DNA of 64,000 nt from NCBI RefSeq assembly GCF_018812025.1, contig NC_063049.1, positions 17,611,258 through 17,675,257 of the forward strand, read 5' to 3'. This stretch comes from Megalobrama amblycephala (taxonomy: Eukaryota > Chordata > Actinopteri > Cypriniformes > Xenocyprididae). The notes under the pieces are model-generated. The model had not been told where the DNA came from. It saw only the letters and a program-made list of their open reading frames with translations, and searched no databases. Made by a program: the position numbers and the translations under genes. Below, piece by piece: positions 11,220 through 22,979 of this stretch (position 1 is its first letter; every line of letters starts with the position of its first letter).

Positions 11220-12179
11220 AGGTGCCCAAGAATGCTTTTTCACAAGAAGTAATATAAGTCTAAGGTGTCCCCTGAATGTGTCTGTGAAGTTTCAGCTCAA
11301 AATACCCCCTAGATTTTTTTAAATACATTTTTTAACTGCCTATTTTGGGGCATCATTAACTATGCACTGATTTTTTCAGCGCGCCGCCCCTTTAATTCGC
11401 GTGCTCCCTGCCACACCAGCTCTCGATTATATTACAGCACATTTACAAAGTTCACACAGCTAATATAACCCTCAAATGGATCTTTACAAGATGTTCATCA
11501 TGCATGCTGTATGCATGCTTCGAATTATGTGAGTAAAGTATTTATTTTGATGTTTATATTTGATTCTCTATGAGTTTGAGGCTGTGCTCCGTGGCTAATG
11601 GCTAATGCTACACTGTTGGAGAGATTTATAAAGAATGAAGTTGTGTTTATGAATTATACAGACTGCAAGTGTTTAAAAATGAAAATAGCGATGGCTCTTG
11701 TCTCCGTGAATTCAGTAAGAAATTATGGTAACTTTAACCTCATTTAACAGTACATTAGCAACATGCTAACGAAACATTTAGATAGACAATTTACAAATAT
11801 CACTAAAAATATCATGCTATCATGGATCATGTCAGTTATTATTGCTCCATCTGCCATTTTCGCTGTTGTTCTTGCTTACCTAGTCTGATGATTCGGCTGT
11901 GCACAGATCCAGACGTTACTGGCTGCCCTTGTCTAATGCCTTTCATAATGTTGGGAACATGGGCTGGCATATGCAAATATTGGTGCGTACACCCCGACTG
12001 TTACGTAACAGTATTTTGTTGAGATCCACGTGTTTTCCGGAAGTCTTTTAAACAAATGAGATTTACATAAGAAAGAGAAAGCAATGGAGTTTGAAACTCA
12101 ATGTATGTCTTTTCCATGTACTGAACTCTTGTTATTCAACTATGCCAAGGTAAATTCAAATTTTGAATCTAGGGCACCT
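11220..12179. mobile_element. TTAA-type element, full-length copy
   Basis: Flanked by TTAA at 11216-11219 and 12180-12183, with ends aggtgccc and gggcacct. The interior matches copies at 24124-24801 and 32636-33336 through motifs such as taagtctaaggtgtcccct and gtgtttaaaaatgaaaatag. No coding frame. The RR..YY ends with TTAA duplication agree with the Kolobok superfamily as I recall it. Confidence 0.9.
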
Positions 12180-12455
12180 TTAAATAAATGAAATTTTAAA
12201 ATGATTTTTGAAGAAATAATACTTTTATTCACCAATGACAGATCAAATTGAAAAAAAAAAAGTGACCGTAAAGACATTTATAATGTTACAAATGATAACA
12301 TTTTGAACTTTCTGTTCATCAATGATTCATGAAAGAAATTTATCACCATGAAAATATATTAGGAACCACAACTGTTTTCAACATTGATAATACGAAATGT
12401 TTCTTGAGCTGCAAATCAGTATGTTAGAATTATTTCTGAAGGATCATGTGACACT

Positions 12456-13494
12456 AGCTATGTTTCCATCCAAAGTTGCAAATTTAACTTATGCGCAAAA
12501 TTGGAATATCGCATAAAACATTCGCGAATAAAGCACCTGTGGGATTCCATCCATCCCACAAAATCGTCACTTCCTGGGAAAGTGGCACAAAATACAGTAT
12601 CTGTAATAAAAATGTGAGGTCATGCAATCGGGGTTCAAACTGTGGCTCTTTTTTCGAACATACCTTCTGATGTTCATTCATGTTAATTTCAGTAAAGCGG
12701 AAGAGATGATCAGTTCGTGTGCGCTTGAAGCTGCCGCTTCGCTTGAACTCAGGAGCTACAGTGATCTGTCACGCCACATTAAAGAGTGCCAAAACAGTAT
12801 TTATTGTTTGAATTTTCGTAGTAAAACTGACAGAATTTGAAAACTGAGGCTTTGTTTCATATCAGAAGTAACAAAGTACAAAACTTATTGTGATTTATTG
12901 AATAGGAGGTACCCTTAATTGTTCATTCATCAACTGAAACAGCATAGACTAAAAGATTGATTCTTGGGATTTAATAATTGATATAGATTCTTCAAAATGA
13001 TTAAAATCTAGAAATTGGTATTTTTAACACAGCTCTAATTATGAGACATGATACATTTCAGTAAGTGGCACTGTTTCTTTCCATCCCATGTGTTTAAGAG
13101 AACAAAAACGTCACTTCCTGGGAAACTGGTACAAAATATCTGTAATAAAAAAGTGAGTTCCTGCAGTCGGGGTTGAAACTGTGGCTCTTTTTTTTTCCTA
13201 CATCATAAAAGACACACAGACAAAACAATATACGCAGTCATGCCTGGTGTTTGTAAATGCAAACATGTGAGATGCCTCTGGAAGGGAATAAAACCAAATC
13301 ATTCTGATGACAGACTTTGGCTCAGGGATATATAAAACAACATTTGAGATGCTGTGCAATGAAATTGGTCAGTCCAGTTATCCAGTCACATCCACTGAGG
13401 CAAAGTCACAAGAGTTTTTTGTTGCACATCAAGCAATATATTCGAATGTGATATCCCAAAATGTGCATAAAAATAGATGGATGGAAACATGGCT
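12456..13494. mobile_element. 1.04-kb TIR element with 3-bp TSD
   Basis: Ends are inverted copies agctatgtttccatcca and, at the right, tggatggaaacatggct. The target triplet act occurs at 12453-12455 and 13495-13497. A 3-base duplication suggests PIF/Harbinger-like integration, though the ends alone do not settle the superfamily. The interior holds two diverged copies of a segment of about 110 bases (12534-12650 and 13075-13195) that flank another repeat. Confidence 0.8.
12655..12950. repeat. Dispersed hAT-related segment, copy 1
   Basis: Shares aacataccttctgatgttc, gagatgatcagtt and gaggctttgtttcatatc with 15549-15850 in the same order. Here it is embedded in the 12456-13494 element. Confidence 0.75.
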
Positions 13495-13599
13495 ACTTAA
13501 GAATTGAGTAACGGCTGCTGAAAATTCAGCTTTGCCATTAAGTAGTGTAATAAAAATGTATAATTCAGATTTTGATCTCCATATCCATATACATATATT

Positions 13600-13862
13600 A
13601 TATATATCTTCCAAGGGGTTTTTTCCCTCCTAGGACTTTTTTCCCAGTGTTAGCACGCTGGGTTTTTCCCCTAGGGGGTTTTTTCCACCCCTGGGAGTCA
13701 GCCGACATTGGCTTAATGTAGCACCATCTTGTATATGTTACATATTACCACGCTTGCTTGTACAGCTTATTTTTAACCACTTCTCTTTTTTCTGTGCTTC
13801 TAATATGTAAAGCTGCTTTGAAACAATTACCAATTGTAAAAAGCGCTATATAAATAAATTTG
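13600..13862 (+). mobile_element. Probable non-LTR retrotransposon 3' end
   Basis: The sequence ends gtaaaaagcgctatataaat, followed by aaatttgactag, a tail I recall as common at fish LINE or SINE 3' ends. No reverse-transcriptase frame is attached, so it is a 5'-truncated copy. The family is uncertain. Confidence 0.4.
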
Positions 13863-14715
13863 ACTAGTTTAGTGTATTGTAGTACTTTTTGACAATTTAA
13901 TTGTTTTGCCCTTTTTTCCTTGTATATGTGTCAAAAAGTGCAGCTCACCGAGTCATAGCATCATATGCAAGCTAGTCTCAGTTTATTCTCAGTCTCTCTG
14001 TTAGAAAACATTCAATTCATTACAGATGTTTTTCAGTTGATGGTTTGTATGTCTTTGATTTTAATCACTTGAGGATCAGACTATAAGCAATAATTGAGAT
14101 CATTTTGACAGTTCCATGTAAAGTATGAATTATGTTGCACTTCCTAATAAAGTTACCTTTTATTTTATTTACCTGCCAAAGCATTTATTTGCATCTGCAG
14201 TTCTGCTGTTCATTTTGGACTCACTCTGAAAACAGCATAATGCAAAAAAAAAAAAAAAAAAAAAAGGAAAGAGCTGGGGAAATAATAACAGCACGCACTC
14301 ACACTGCCAAATCCAGCACAGGAATGTGACACTCAACCAAATGGACAAACATGCTCTTGTACAGGAAATGGTTGGGTCAGAGTGCACATCATTTCCTCTG
14401 TAAACCGAGGGATGCATTTCAGAAATGGCTTATAGAATGCGATTGAAAAAAGAAAGTTTGCGAAATGCAAAGAGGATTCTTTCCTGCAAACAAGTTTAAT
14501 GATGCAGCCTGAAAATCAGTTCAGTTTCTTTCTCAATCATATCGCAGTACAAACTATTTCACCTCCGGGAACCAAACTGGCTCTCCATCTGCTTCATGAA
14601 GTTTTCACTCAAAATAAACAAAAGGTCAATGGTCTCCAAATTATAGGATGAAATATTGAAATGTTCTTATAAACTCTTCTTAATTGGCAGTTTATGGAGT
14701 AAAATTTATGGAGTA
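13863..14715. other. Unique DNA with an A22 tract
   Basis: The A run is at 14244-14265. Open frames crossing it are lysine or phenylalanine runs without coding support. Nothing else recognised. Confidence 0.5.
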
Positions 14716-15505
14716 GTGTGTAATGTTGCTTTTTGAACATAAACAACATCTGCAAAGTTACGACACTCAAAGTTCAATGTAAAGGGAGATATTTTCTTTT
14801 AAACAATTCACTATTTAAGGGCGACAACAAACGGCTGGTAGGGACTACAACGAGCTTTTCACGGGTTAGTGAAATCACTAACCCTAAAATTTACATAAAC
14901 CCTGGCTCCGGGAACATGCAACAAAGGGGGCAAGGCGATGTTGGGCTGCTTTAGAGAAGAGGAAGAGTTGTTGTAGTAGATCGTTGTTATCATGCCGTCA
15001 TTTTACGCCAGACTGCTTCACAAATGAGGTTCAATTCAATGCTGGATTTGCACAAAAGATTAACATGACGGCACCTGCTAGTCGATGAGTTGAATCAACT
15101 CCACAGAAACTACATAAATGTATCCACTAACCATTCAGAAACATCCAGTTGCATTCTAAAAGTTGTAACTTCTGTCCATCAGTTTCCGATTCCGGTTTGA
15201 ACAATGTATGGCTGAACACCATTACTGACAATCATCGTTTTGGGTTTGTAAGATTCTTCAGCTTTGTCGTTGTTGAGCAACCGAAGCGTGAGCTGATAAA
15301 GCTCCGCCCTCTTTTGGAAAGTGAGACAGGAGCAACAGCTCATTTGCATTTAAAGTGAAACACACAAAAACTGTGTGTTTTTCCTCACACCCAAATAGGG
15401 GCAAATTTGACAAGCTATAATAAATGATCTGTGGGGTATTTTGAGCTGAAACTTCAGACACATTCTGGGGACACCAGAGACTTATCTTGTAAAAAGGTGA
15501 ATTAC
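14716..15505. mobile_element. TTAA-family relative, ends lost
   Basis: The left part resembles 48520-48620 (tgtgtaatgttg, then ctcaaagttcaatg). The right part carries, inverted, the ggtattttgagctgaaactt block found near 11280. It looks like a chimeric or recombined member of the TTAA element group. Intact termini are not seen. Confidence 0.55.
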
Positions 15506-15548
15506 ATGTGACATGATAGGAACTTCAGTAAGTTCTACTGTATCTTTC

Positions 15549-16261
15549 AACATACCTTCTGATGTTCATTCATGTTCATTTCATGCTGTAACTAATAGTA
15601 AAGCAGAAGAGATGATCAGTTCATGTGCGCACCACGCTGCCGCTTCGCTTGAACTGAGGCGCTACAGCAATCTGTCACGCCACATTAAAGACTCCGCCAA
15701 AATAGTATTTATTGTTTAAATTTTGTAGTAAAATTGACAGAATTTGAAAGCTGAGGCTTTGTTTCATATCAGAAGTAACAAAGCAAAAAAAAAAAACTTC
15801 TTGTGATTTATTGGATGGGAGGTACCCTAAATAGTTTAGTCTATGAAGTTTAGAGGAGATTCGCTAGCAGAAGGCTCGTCCACTCCTGACAGCAAAATGG
15901 AAATATTTGTATGACTTTCTAACATTTACAGATGGAGAATATCCCGGTAAAATGTAAGTTATGTGCTGAGGAAAACACCACATCACAAACGCATTAAACA
16001 GCACAAGTATCTGTCAGCACACGTATCTGTCAGACTCAGAGCATCTGACAGGGCAAGCCGCTGTAAACTATATCTTAATCTTATGAGTTAGGCTGTCTCA
16101 TGTTTAGGACAAACTGTATTATGCATTTACCCGCAGCAGCACTCTGCAACATCCTCGTATAAAACTACTGCATATTGATATAAATGGTATGCCTCATTCC
16201 ATATCGTATACAAAAAATATATCGATATATCGTACAAACTCGATATACCGCCCAGCCCTAG
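15549..16261 (+). pseudogene. hAT element remnant with BED-finger-like stub
   Basis: Starts with the same segment as 12655-12950 and ends at a hAT terminus (atataccgcccagcccta). An ATG at 15932 opens a short frame, MENIPVKCKLC then 10 more residues to a stop at 15997. VKCKLC resembles the first half of the BED zinc finger that opens many hAT transposases. The rest of the enzyme is absent. Confidence 0.4.
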
Positions 16262-17104
16262 TTCATCGAAACAAAGATTGATTAAAATCAAGAAAATCAA
16301 TATTATCAACCCAGCCTAGCATCCACACAGCTGAAATGTTTTCCTGTTGTAGCTTATCCACATTGTGTGCACGAAATATGTAAGCTATGTTGCATGAATA
16401 TGCAATGGTATGCATGAATGTTGTCTCAAAATTTCCTGTAGATGGTGCGAACAATGCATTATCATGGTTAGTGGTTGGCTAAATGTCTGAAAGGTTAGAT
16501 TAGAAAAGGAAGTCTCTTCCAAACTAAAAAGCTAATACAAAAGCCAAGCCCTTCTAATAATAATGACAGTATGACTGAGTGTGCATGGGCCATAAAAGCT
16601 TTACTCATTAACCCGTGCTTGTCCACACCCTTAACACAATGCTAATAGTTATAAGGAAGTAATTTGATCAAGTTTGTTTTATTAAGCTCTTACGTTTGTA
16701 ACCGTGTATGTGTGAGCACATGTACAAATAAATAATATGCTAACATACCACGCCGCCCAGGCTCCAGTCACACAAAACAAACAGGAGAGTTGGCAACAGC
16801 CCAAGACTCTCGTCTCCGCAGTGCAAGTTCAGGTCAGGTCGTTCCTGACGCTTGTCTCTCTGCCATTCATACTCATTTTTTCCATTCTCATTTATACTTA
16901 CTGCATTGAGGTTCACAGAGATTAACCCCTCGGCATCCAATCTGTTACATCCATCAAAGCTGAGGCCCATACTCCCATTCACAGCCGAACAGTTCCAGGT
17001 TTGCCAACTGATGCTGTGGTGTTTAATCTCCAAGGCTAGAACTGCAATTCAAAGCTGTCTGAAAACACATCTAAAAACACCATAGGAAAACTTCTCATCA
17101 TAAA

Positions 17105-17107
<3 letters not shown>
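16262..17107. other. Unique DNA with one weak minus-strand exon candidate
   Basis: Repeat signatures are absent. On the minus strand an open segment (about 17043-16902) runs into GTAAGT at 16901-16896 after a weak acceptor. Nothing links it to a known protein. Confidence 0.3.

Positions 17108-17135
<28 letters not shown>
17108..17135. repeat. A28 homopolymer
   Basis: Twenty-eight consecutive A on the plus strand, next to a short inverted motif atgcactgatgcat. Confidence 0.95.
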
Positions 17136-17141
<6 letters not shown>

Positions 17142-17245
17142 CACTGATGCATGTATTTTTCCCCCTTGTAGAAAATCAAGGAAAATTCCCACCAACAACG
17201 ACACAAGCTGGATTCTCCATTTGAGGCAGAAGGCCAGGCCAGAGT

Positions 17246-17719
17246 GTGAGGCAATTATGGATGTGCAAAACTACAAGGTCAACGACACACAAGAGTGTCC
17301 ATGATAAAGAAAAGGAAAAATCTTTTTATTTCAGTGAATCTGTACAAAAGTGGTCCTTTGAAGGCTTTCAGAGTGTTTTATACCATGCTAACTGTCTAAA
17401 AGCAAAAGACTCAAATCTCTTTTATCGTCGACCGGTTGATGGACGACGACTAGTTGACTACCCTGACCCATGCCTAGAGGCAATGGCCCAAGCACCAGTG
17501 GCATTGGCCCAACAAACACACACCATAGCTTCATCAGCAAATACCTTAATGTGCTTCCATGAAAGAGTGAGAGGCAAAGCATGTGTGTTTCTCTCACGTT
17601 TTGCACAGTCAGCCGACATGCAATTCACACTGCGGCATAACCAGGGCAGGGCCAGTGGACTCAGTGCAGGGGTACTAACACAAAGCGGTAGGCTCATGGG
17701 ATCCACAAATGGGACATGA
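17246..17719 (+). other. Longest open frame outside recognised transposons (about 150 codons)
   Basis: The frame is open from 17246; its first ATG is at 17261 and it closes at 17719 in non-repetitive DNA. The predicted protein has mixed composition with no signal peptide, membrane segment or motif I recognise. Minus-strand frames are also fairly open here, which points to composition rather than selection. No promoter or clear splice pattern was found. I would not call it a gene. Confidence 0.15.
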
Positions 17720-17999
17720 ACAAAGGGGTGTCTTAACAGTTTAACTTAGATCCGACACACACATCTCCAGACATTCTACAGCACACTTACGGACCGCACA
17801 CAGTTCATTGCCTGACCGTTTGATGCATATTGCAGACAAAAATGGCAGGAACTGCCTGAATTACTACAATCTAGTATCTAATCCCTGTCTAGCAGGGCTT
17901 CTGTGGAAAAACAAGGCAACATTTGACAACCTTTGCAAGGTTAAATCATTAATAATCAGAGTTTGTTTGACAAATCTCTGAAATGTACAGAGAAAAAAA

Positions 18000-18660
18000 G
18001 GCACCTGTGGATGCCAGAACTTTACAGTAAAAAATATGGTAGCAACATTTTAGGTTTTACAGATTGAACTTAAATTGAAAGTAAATTTATAATATAATAT
18101 ATAATATAATGACAACCACAATAAAACATGTGGTAATGAAAAAGCCACATGATGAATCCAAGATCATCACAAGTTGCTTTTCAACAATCTGACGCAAATA
18201 CTAAAATATAGAAGATGCATACAGCGTCACGCACACAAATACAAAACACAGTCATGGTAACACGCATGACACTAAAATTATGCAATAAACATTGATTTAA
18301 TAACATAAGATGTAACATAAACCCCTAATGTACATAAGTGATAAGAAAAAAACTAAGATTAAACAATTATTTAAATGAAGAAAAAAAAAACATCAACTGT
18401 GTAGTGTCACACAGGAAATTCTGGGAATGTCAGTTTAAGGCCTTTCACTGAAAATTATAAGATTCATTTCCAAAAAAAAAAAAAAAAACCTGTACATTTT
18501 ACAGTCTTTTTACTGTTAAATTACATTAAATGTCCCATTAGATTCATTAGTTTTTCACTGTATATAGTCAGGAAACACTGTTCACCAATTAATAGGTTTT
18601 TACTGTAGCATTTTTAAAGTCTTTAAACATTAAAATTATGATCATTTTTTACAGTGCAGA
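18000..18660. mobile_element. Degraded TIR repeat of the acagt-aaaaa family
   Basis: Contains ttacagtaaaaaat near 18023 and ttttttacagtgcag at the other end, plus internal tttactgt motifs. It is related to the longer copy at 35127-35990. Confidence 0.45.
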
Positions 18661-19530
18661 TTTTCCCATTTCATATAAAGAGCACATAAAGTCAAAGGCA
18701 ACTGTGTATGGTTTGAGTCTAAATTGGTGATTTGCAGAATAAGCTGCAAAGTGTACCGGACTTCATGCCAATAGACAAAGCCTGACTACACGGGTCATGT
18801 ACCCGGATTTTTTTTTTTAATTAAAAGCAGTCAACTAAACATAATAGAGGCATCGAAAAGCATTGAAAATGTACATCTAAATTCTACTGCTGGGGTCACA
18901 ATGTTAAGCTTTAAAAAGCACCGTCTCTTACCACGAGTGACCTCGCAGATTATTACTCCCAGAAGAAAAAGAAAAGGGGGGAACTGTGGAGAAAAAAAAA
19001 CTAAAGAAAAGAGAAAGTAAGATAAAAGAAGAGATAATGGGATTGTCTATCAGGCTCCGTCACAGTTTCTAAGAAATTGGGTAAGAGTTCAAGCTGTATT
19101 GTCTTACAAAAGAACTACTGGAGGAGAAATTTCACAGAAACTATGGCACTGCAGAAGTACAACCTCACCCATGTTCAAAGTTCACTTACGAGAGAGAACA
19201 GGTCCGGAGATGGAAAATAGCTATAGGATCACGTAACTCTTGATGTAAATACAGCTTAACGCGTCCTACTCTACATCCGTTCTCTGAAATAAAAGAAAAG
19301 GGAAGATAAGGAAAGACTCCGGATATCAAATTCACATTATGGTGTATATATGTCTGCCTTCCAAGAAGGGATTCAGGTATCCTCAGAAAGTTTGCTATGG
19401 TTTTCTTAATATGCATGAGTGTGTTTATTCTATAGGGAACAGGACTGAGCTACAGCAGATATTAGATATTAATGATATATTCATTGTTTGTAATGATTTT
19501 TAATAAGCTTTTTATTTGGTCATTATTAAC
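18661..19530. other. Unique DNA, nothing recognised
   Basis: No repeat ends or supported exons were identified between the two dispersed repeats. Confidence 0.4.
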
Positions 19531-21180
19531 CCTCTGGAGTCTGAGGCTGATTTGGGGCCTGGAGACATTTTGACATGCCCTGACATTTGTGCTTTTTTCA
19601 GTTGTTCATAAACATATTAATGACACAAGTCTCATTACACTGTATTCAGCACAAACTAGGCCACCATAATATATGAGGAACATGTATGTACAGGTTTGTG
19701 TTTTTGAAGGAATAAAGTTTATGCGTGGTTATTGAAAAAACAAAAAACTTAAGTCACTGAAATAAGGCCAAAAAATATAATAAATCTGTGTTCACAAGAC
19801 TTCTGGGTATTGGAGGTTGTAGACTAGAGTTTTTGCTTCAAAATGATGTAAAAATTATCCTGCCTACTTGTTCATATAAAACAATATATTGATTTAGTTT
19901 TTGTAAGACACTTTTTGTCAAGAAACACAGTATGTGTGGAGGCGTGAATCATCATGAATAATGGGCCATTTACACCTGAGAAGACAAAATAATCGCATAA
20001 TGACCTGTGATGACTTGCATATTAATGAGCTCTTTCAGTCAGGTAGGCTGTGAAAAAACCCTCTGTGATCATGTCTCAAGCTCATGTATATCAAACATAC
20101 AGAAAAAACAGCAATACTGTGAAATATTATTACAATTTAAAATAATGGTATTCTATTATATACTTTAAAATATAATCAATTTCTGTGATGCAAAGAGTCT
20201 GAATATAGGCTTTTAGTTTAAAAGCATGCACATTTGGAGAAATATTGATGGATTCTCATATGTTTATGTCAATTTTCTATACATTAGTAATAGTAATATT
20301 TATTTAATATTCATTGTCATCACTATGATCGCTGGTGTTTTCAATTATATAATACTTGCAGCCGGAGGGCGCTCTGTGCACATTTAGTCCACAAATTCAT
20401 CTAAAGAAAACAGGATATTCCAGGAATGGTGTTTTCAATTCATACTTGCAGCCGGAGGGCACTCTGTGCACATTTAGTCCACAAATTATTCTAAAAGAGA
20501 ACAGGACATTTCAGGAACTAACGGCATGTCTTCCCGGTCACAAACCATGACTTTTACATACAGATAAGCACTTTTCAAGACAATAAATACATGATTGAGA
20601 TGATGCATTTATTGCCTCATAATTTGCATCCGAATAGCGCTGGCTCCGTGGGCGTGGCCACATTAGCGGATAATGAGCTGAATCACGTACTTCTGACGTG
20701 TTTATTTTCATACATATTACATAAACACAGAATTTTTGTGTACGATTTGACTTACACGATTTAAAACCTGACATTTCAATGTTTCTTTAGACATAAGTCT
20801 AATTTTTTTGTGATTAGTATTCACTAAGTTGCAGTTCATTTTCTGAGAACTATCAGATTAAACTTTGTTCAGAGGGAGACGACAGATCATGCATCATGTT
20901 AGTTTTCTTTATTTTGCAAAAAGCACAACATTTTGTTTTTACTCTGAGTGTACACAAATAAAAGAAGATATTCTATAGTTTCAATTGATATATTACTTAT
21001 GTCTCTATGACAAAAAATGACGGAGTATTTTAAGTCTGTTTTGCTGCAATGTGAAAAAATGAGAGTTAATAATGCCTTTTCTAAAACCTGTATAGATGGG
21101 CAAGTTCCACGCCTGCTTCTTTGCTCATAATTTATGAGCATGAAAGTGCCATAAAGGAAATAATTTTCTTTTCTTTCAGG
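19531..21180. repeat. Long dispersed repeat starting accctctggagtctgagg
   Basis: I recall this opening motif from many cyprinid copies. The segment holds an internal tandem duplication (20343-20522) and ends where a Tc1 MITE begins. It has no coding capacity and its superfamily is unknown to me. Confidence 0.45.
20343..20522. repeat. Two-copy tandem duplication, about 90 bp
   Basis: Both units contain acttgcagccggagggc and ctgtgcacatttagtccac, followed by acagga; they differ at several positions. Confidence 0.9.
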
Positions 21181-21182
21181 CA

Positions 21183-21740
21183 ATTAATAGACTTAAAGAT
21201 ATTTTAAAAAGTAACAGTAAAGGCATTTACAATGTTTAAAAAGTCTTCTATTTTAAGTAAATGCTGTTGTTTTGAACTTTCTATACAAACCAAAACCTGA
21301 AAAATGTATCAAGGTTTCCACAAAAATATTAAGCAGCACAACCTTGCAACATTGATAATAAAAAATGTTTCCTGAGCAGAAAATCAGCATATTAGAATGA
21401 TATCTGATGGATCATGTCATAGTCGCCAATCGGCCGAGCTTCCAAGGGAAAACATGAGAGATACTCTCCGTTAATTTTAACTAATCAAAAATTTGATTGA
21501 GATTTGGGAAACTCTGATTGGTGGATCTCACATCAGGTCCCAGGGAGTCATAAAATATGCAATTCTACCTTTATATTTAGCGCCTAACAAAAAAAAAAAA
21601 AAAATGGGGATTGAGTGCCTATGAATTATGTGACACTGAAGACCAGTGTAATGGCTGCAGAAAATTCAGGTTTACCATCACAGGAAAAATGTGTTTAAAA
21701 CTTTCATTTTCAATTGTAATACTATTTAATGAAATAAATG
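21183..21740. mobile_element. Tc1-like MITE arm with an insertion at 21418-21622
   Basis: Arm motifs catattagaatgatatctga and tgacactgaagac are contiguous elsewhere but here are separated by about 205 bases containing an A15 tract. The flanks atcatgt and attatgt may be a diverged target duplication. Confidence 0.65.
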
Positions 21741-22374
21741 CAGTCTTGGTGCGCCAAAAAGGCTTGCCAACCCTAAAAAGACCTAACAGGACCTCAGCAA
21801 CAACACCATGAAAAACACAACTGTTTATTAGGAGATGCCAAACACTTAGACACAATTGGATTCAAACAAGCAGAAAATCAAGTTAATTAAATTAACTGGA
21901 GCAACAGCCACCAACACTGCTCCAAACAAACCCTCTGACAAAACAAAGCAGCAAACATTGAACAAACAGAATCAGACTTTACAGTGAAAACACATAAAGC
22001 TCAACTTCCCACTGGTACATCTTTGTTTTGTGTGTGAGTTTCTCATGTGAACTTCCCTGCTTCCTCTCTCTTTTTTCCTCCTTTCCTTCTATCTCTCACC
22101 CTCCCTCTAGCTCAATCTCCTGTCTCTTCTTCTATGTGGTTGACAGCACAAATTTGTGGTCATGACCTTTATCTCAGAGGCTGACTGTGAATGCTCAGGC
22201 CTTGGGCTGTGGAGCTCTGAAGCAGTCACAGATATCCCCACACAGTGCCTGGTCACCTACTCACAGAAAATTAACCTCACTGTCTCCAACATCTGGCAAT
22301 GGTCAACATTTATTTCAACACATCTCTCCATGTTCTGGCTGCTAAAACACGTGATATACAAGAATTTCTGCTGC
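21741..22374. other. Unique DNA with a pyrimidine tract
   Basis: About 70 bases from 22065 are almost all C and T on the plus strand. No exon follows convincingly, so the tract is not assigned as a splice acceptor. Confidence 0.4.
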
Positions 22375-22979
22375 TTAAAGGATTAGTTGACTTTCAAATG
22401 AAAGTCCAAGCTTTACTCACCCTCAAGCCATCCTAGGTGTATGTGACTTTCTTCTTTCTGATGAACACAATCAGAAGAAAATCCGAGCTTTATAATGACA
22501 GTGAGTGGGATCAACGGGTATGAGCTGAAGAAAGTGCTTCCATCCACATCCATCCATCATAAACATATTACACAAGGCTCCAGGGGGTTAATAAAGGCCT
22601 TCTGAAGCGAAGCGATACGTTTATGCACAAAAATATCCATATTTAACAAGTTATGAAGTAAAATATCTAGCTTCCACCAGACCGCCTTCCGTATTCTTCA
22701 AAAAGCTTACGCTGTTTGTCCTACACTTTCCCTATTCAACTTACGGAAAAAACGGAACTGGCGCAGCGTTCGTTCTGTAATTAGAATAGGGAAGGTGTCC
22801 AGCATAAGCTTTTTGAAGAATACGGAAGGCGGTCTGGCGGAAGCACTTGCAAGGCAATCATTTGTATTTATATTATATAATAATATAATATAATATATAA
22901 TTTTTTTTTTTTTTTTTTGGAAAATGACAGATCGTTTCTCTAGATAAAACCCTTATTCCTCGTCTGGTATCATTTAAAG

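Larger units (their letters stand above)
12184..13560. mobile_element. Tc1-like MITE arm, split by a younger insertion
   Basis: Arm motifs ggatcatgtgacact (to 12455) and ctgaaaattcagctttgcc (13517 on) are contiguous in intact copies such as 60440-60500. Here the 12456-13494 element separates them. Confidence 0.75.

Noticed and set aside
14132..14417. Frames crossing the A22 tract
   Set aside because: Lysine and phenylalanine runs from the homopolymer; no other support.
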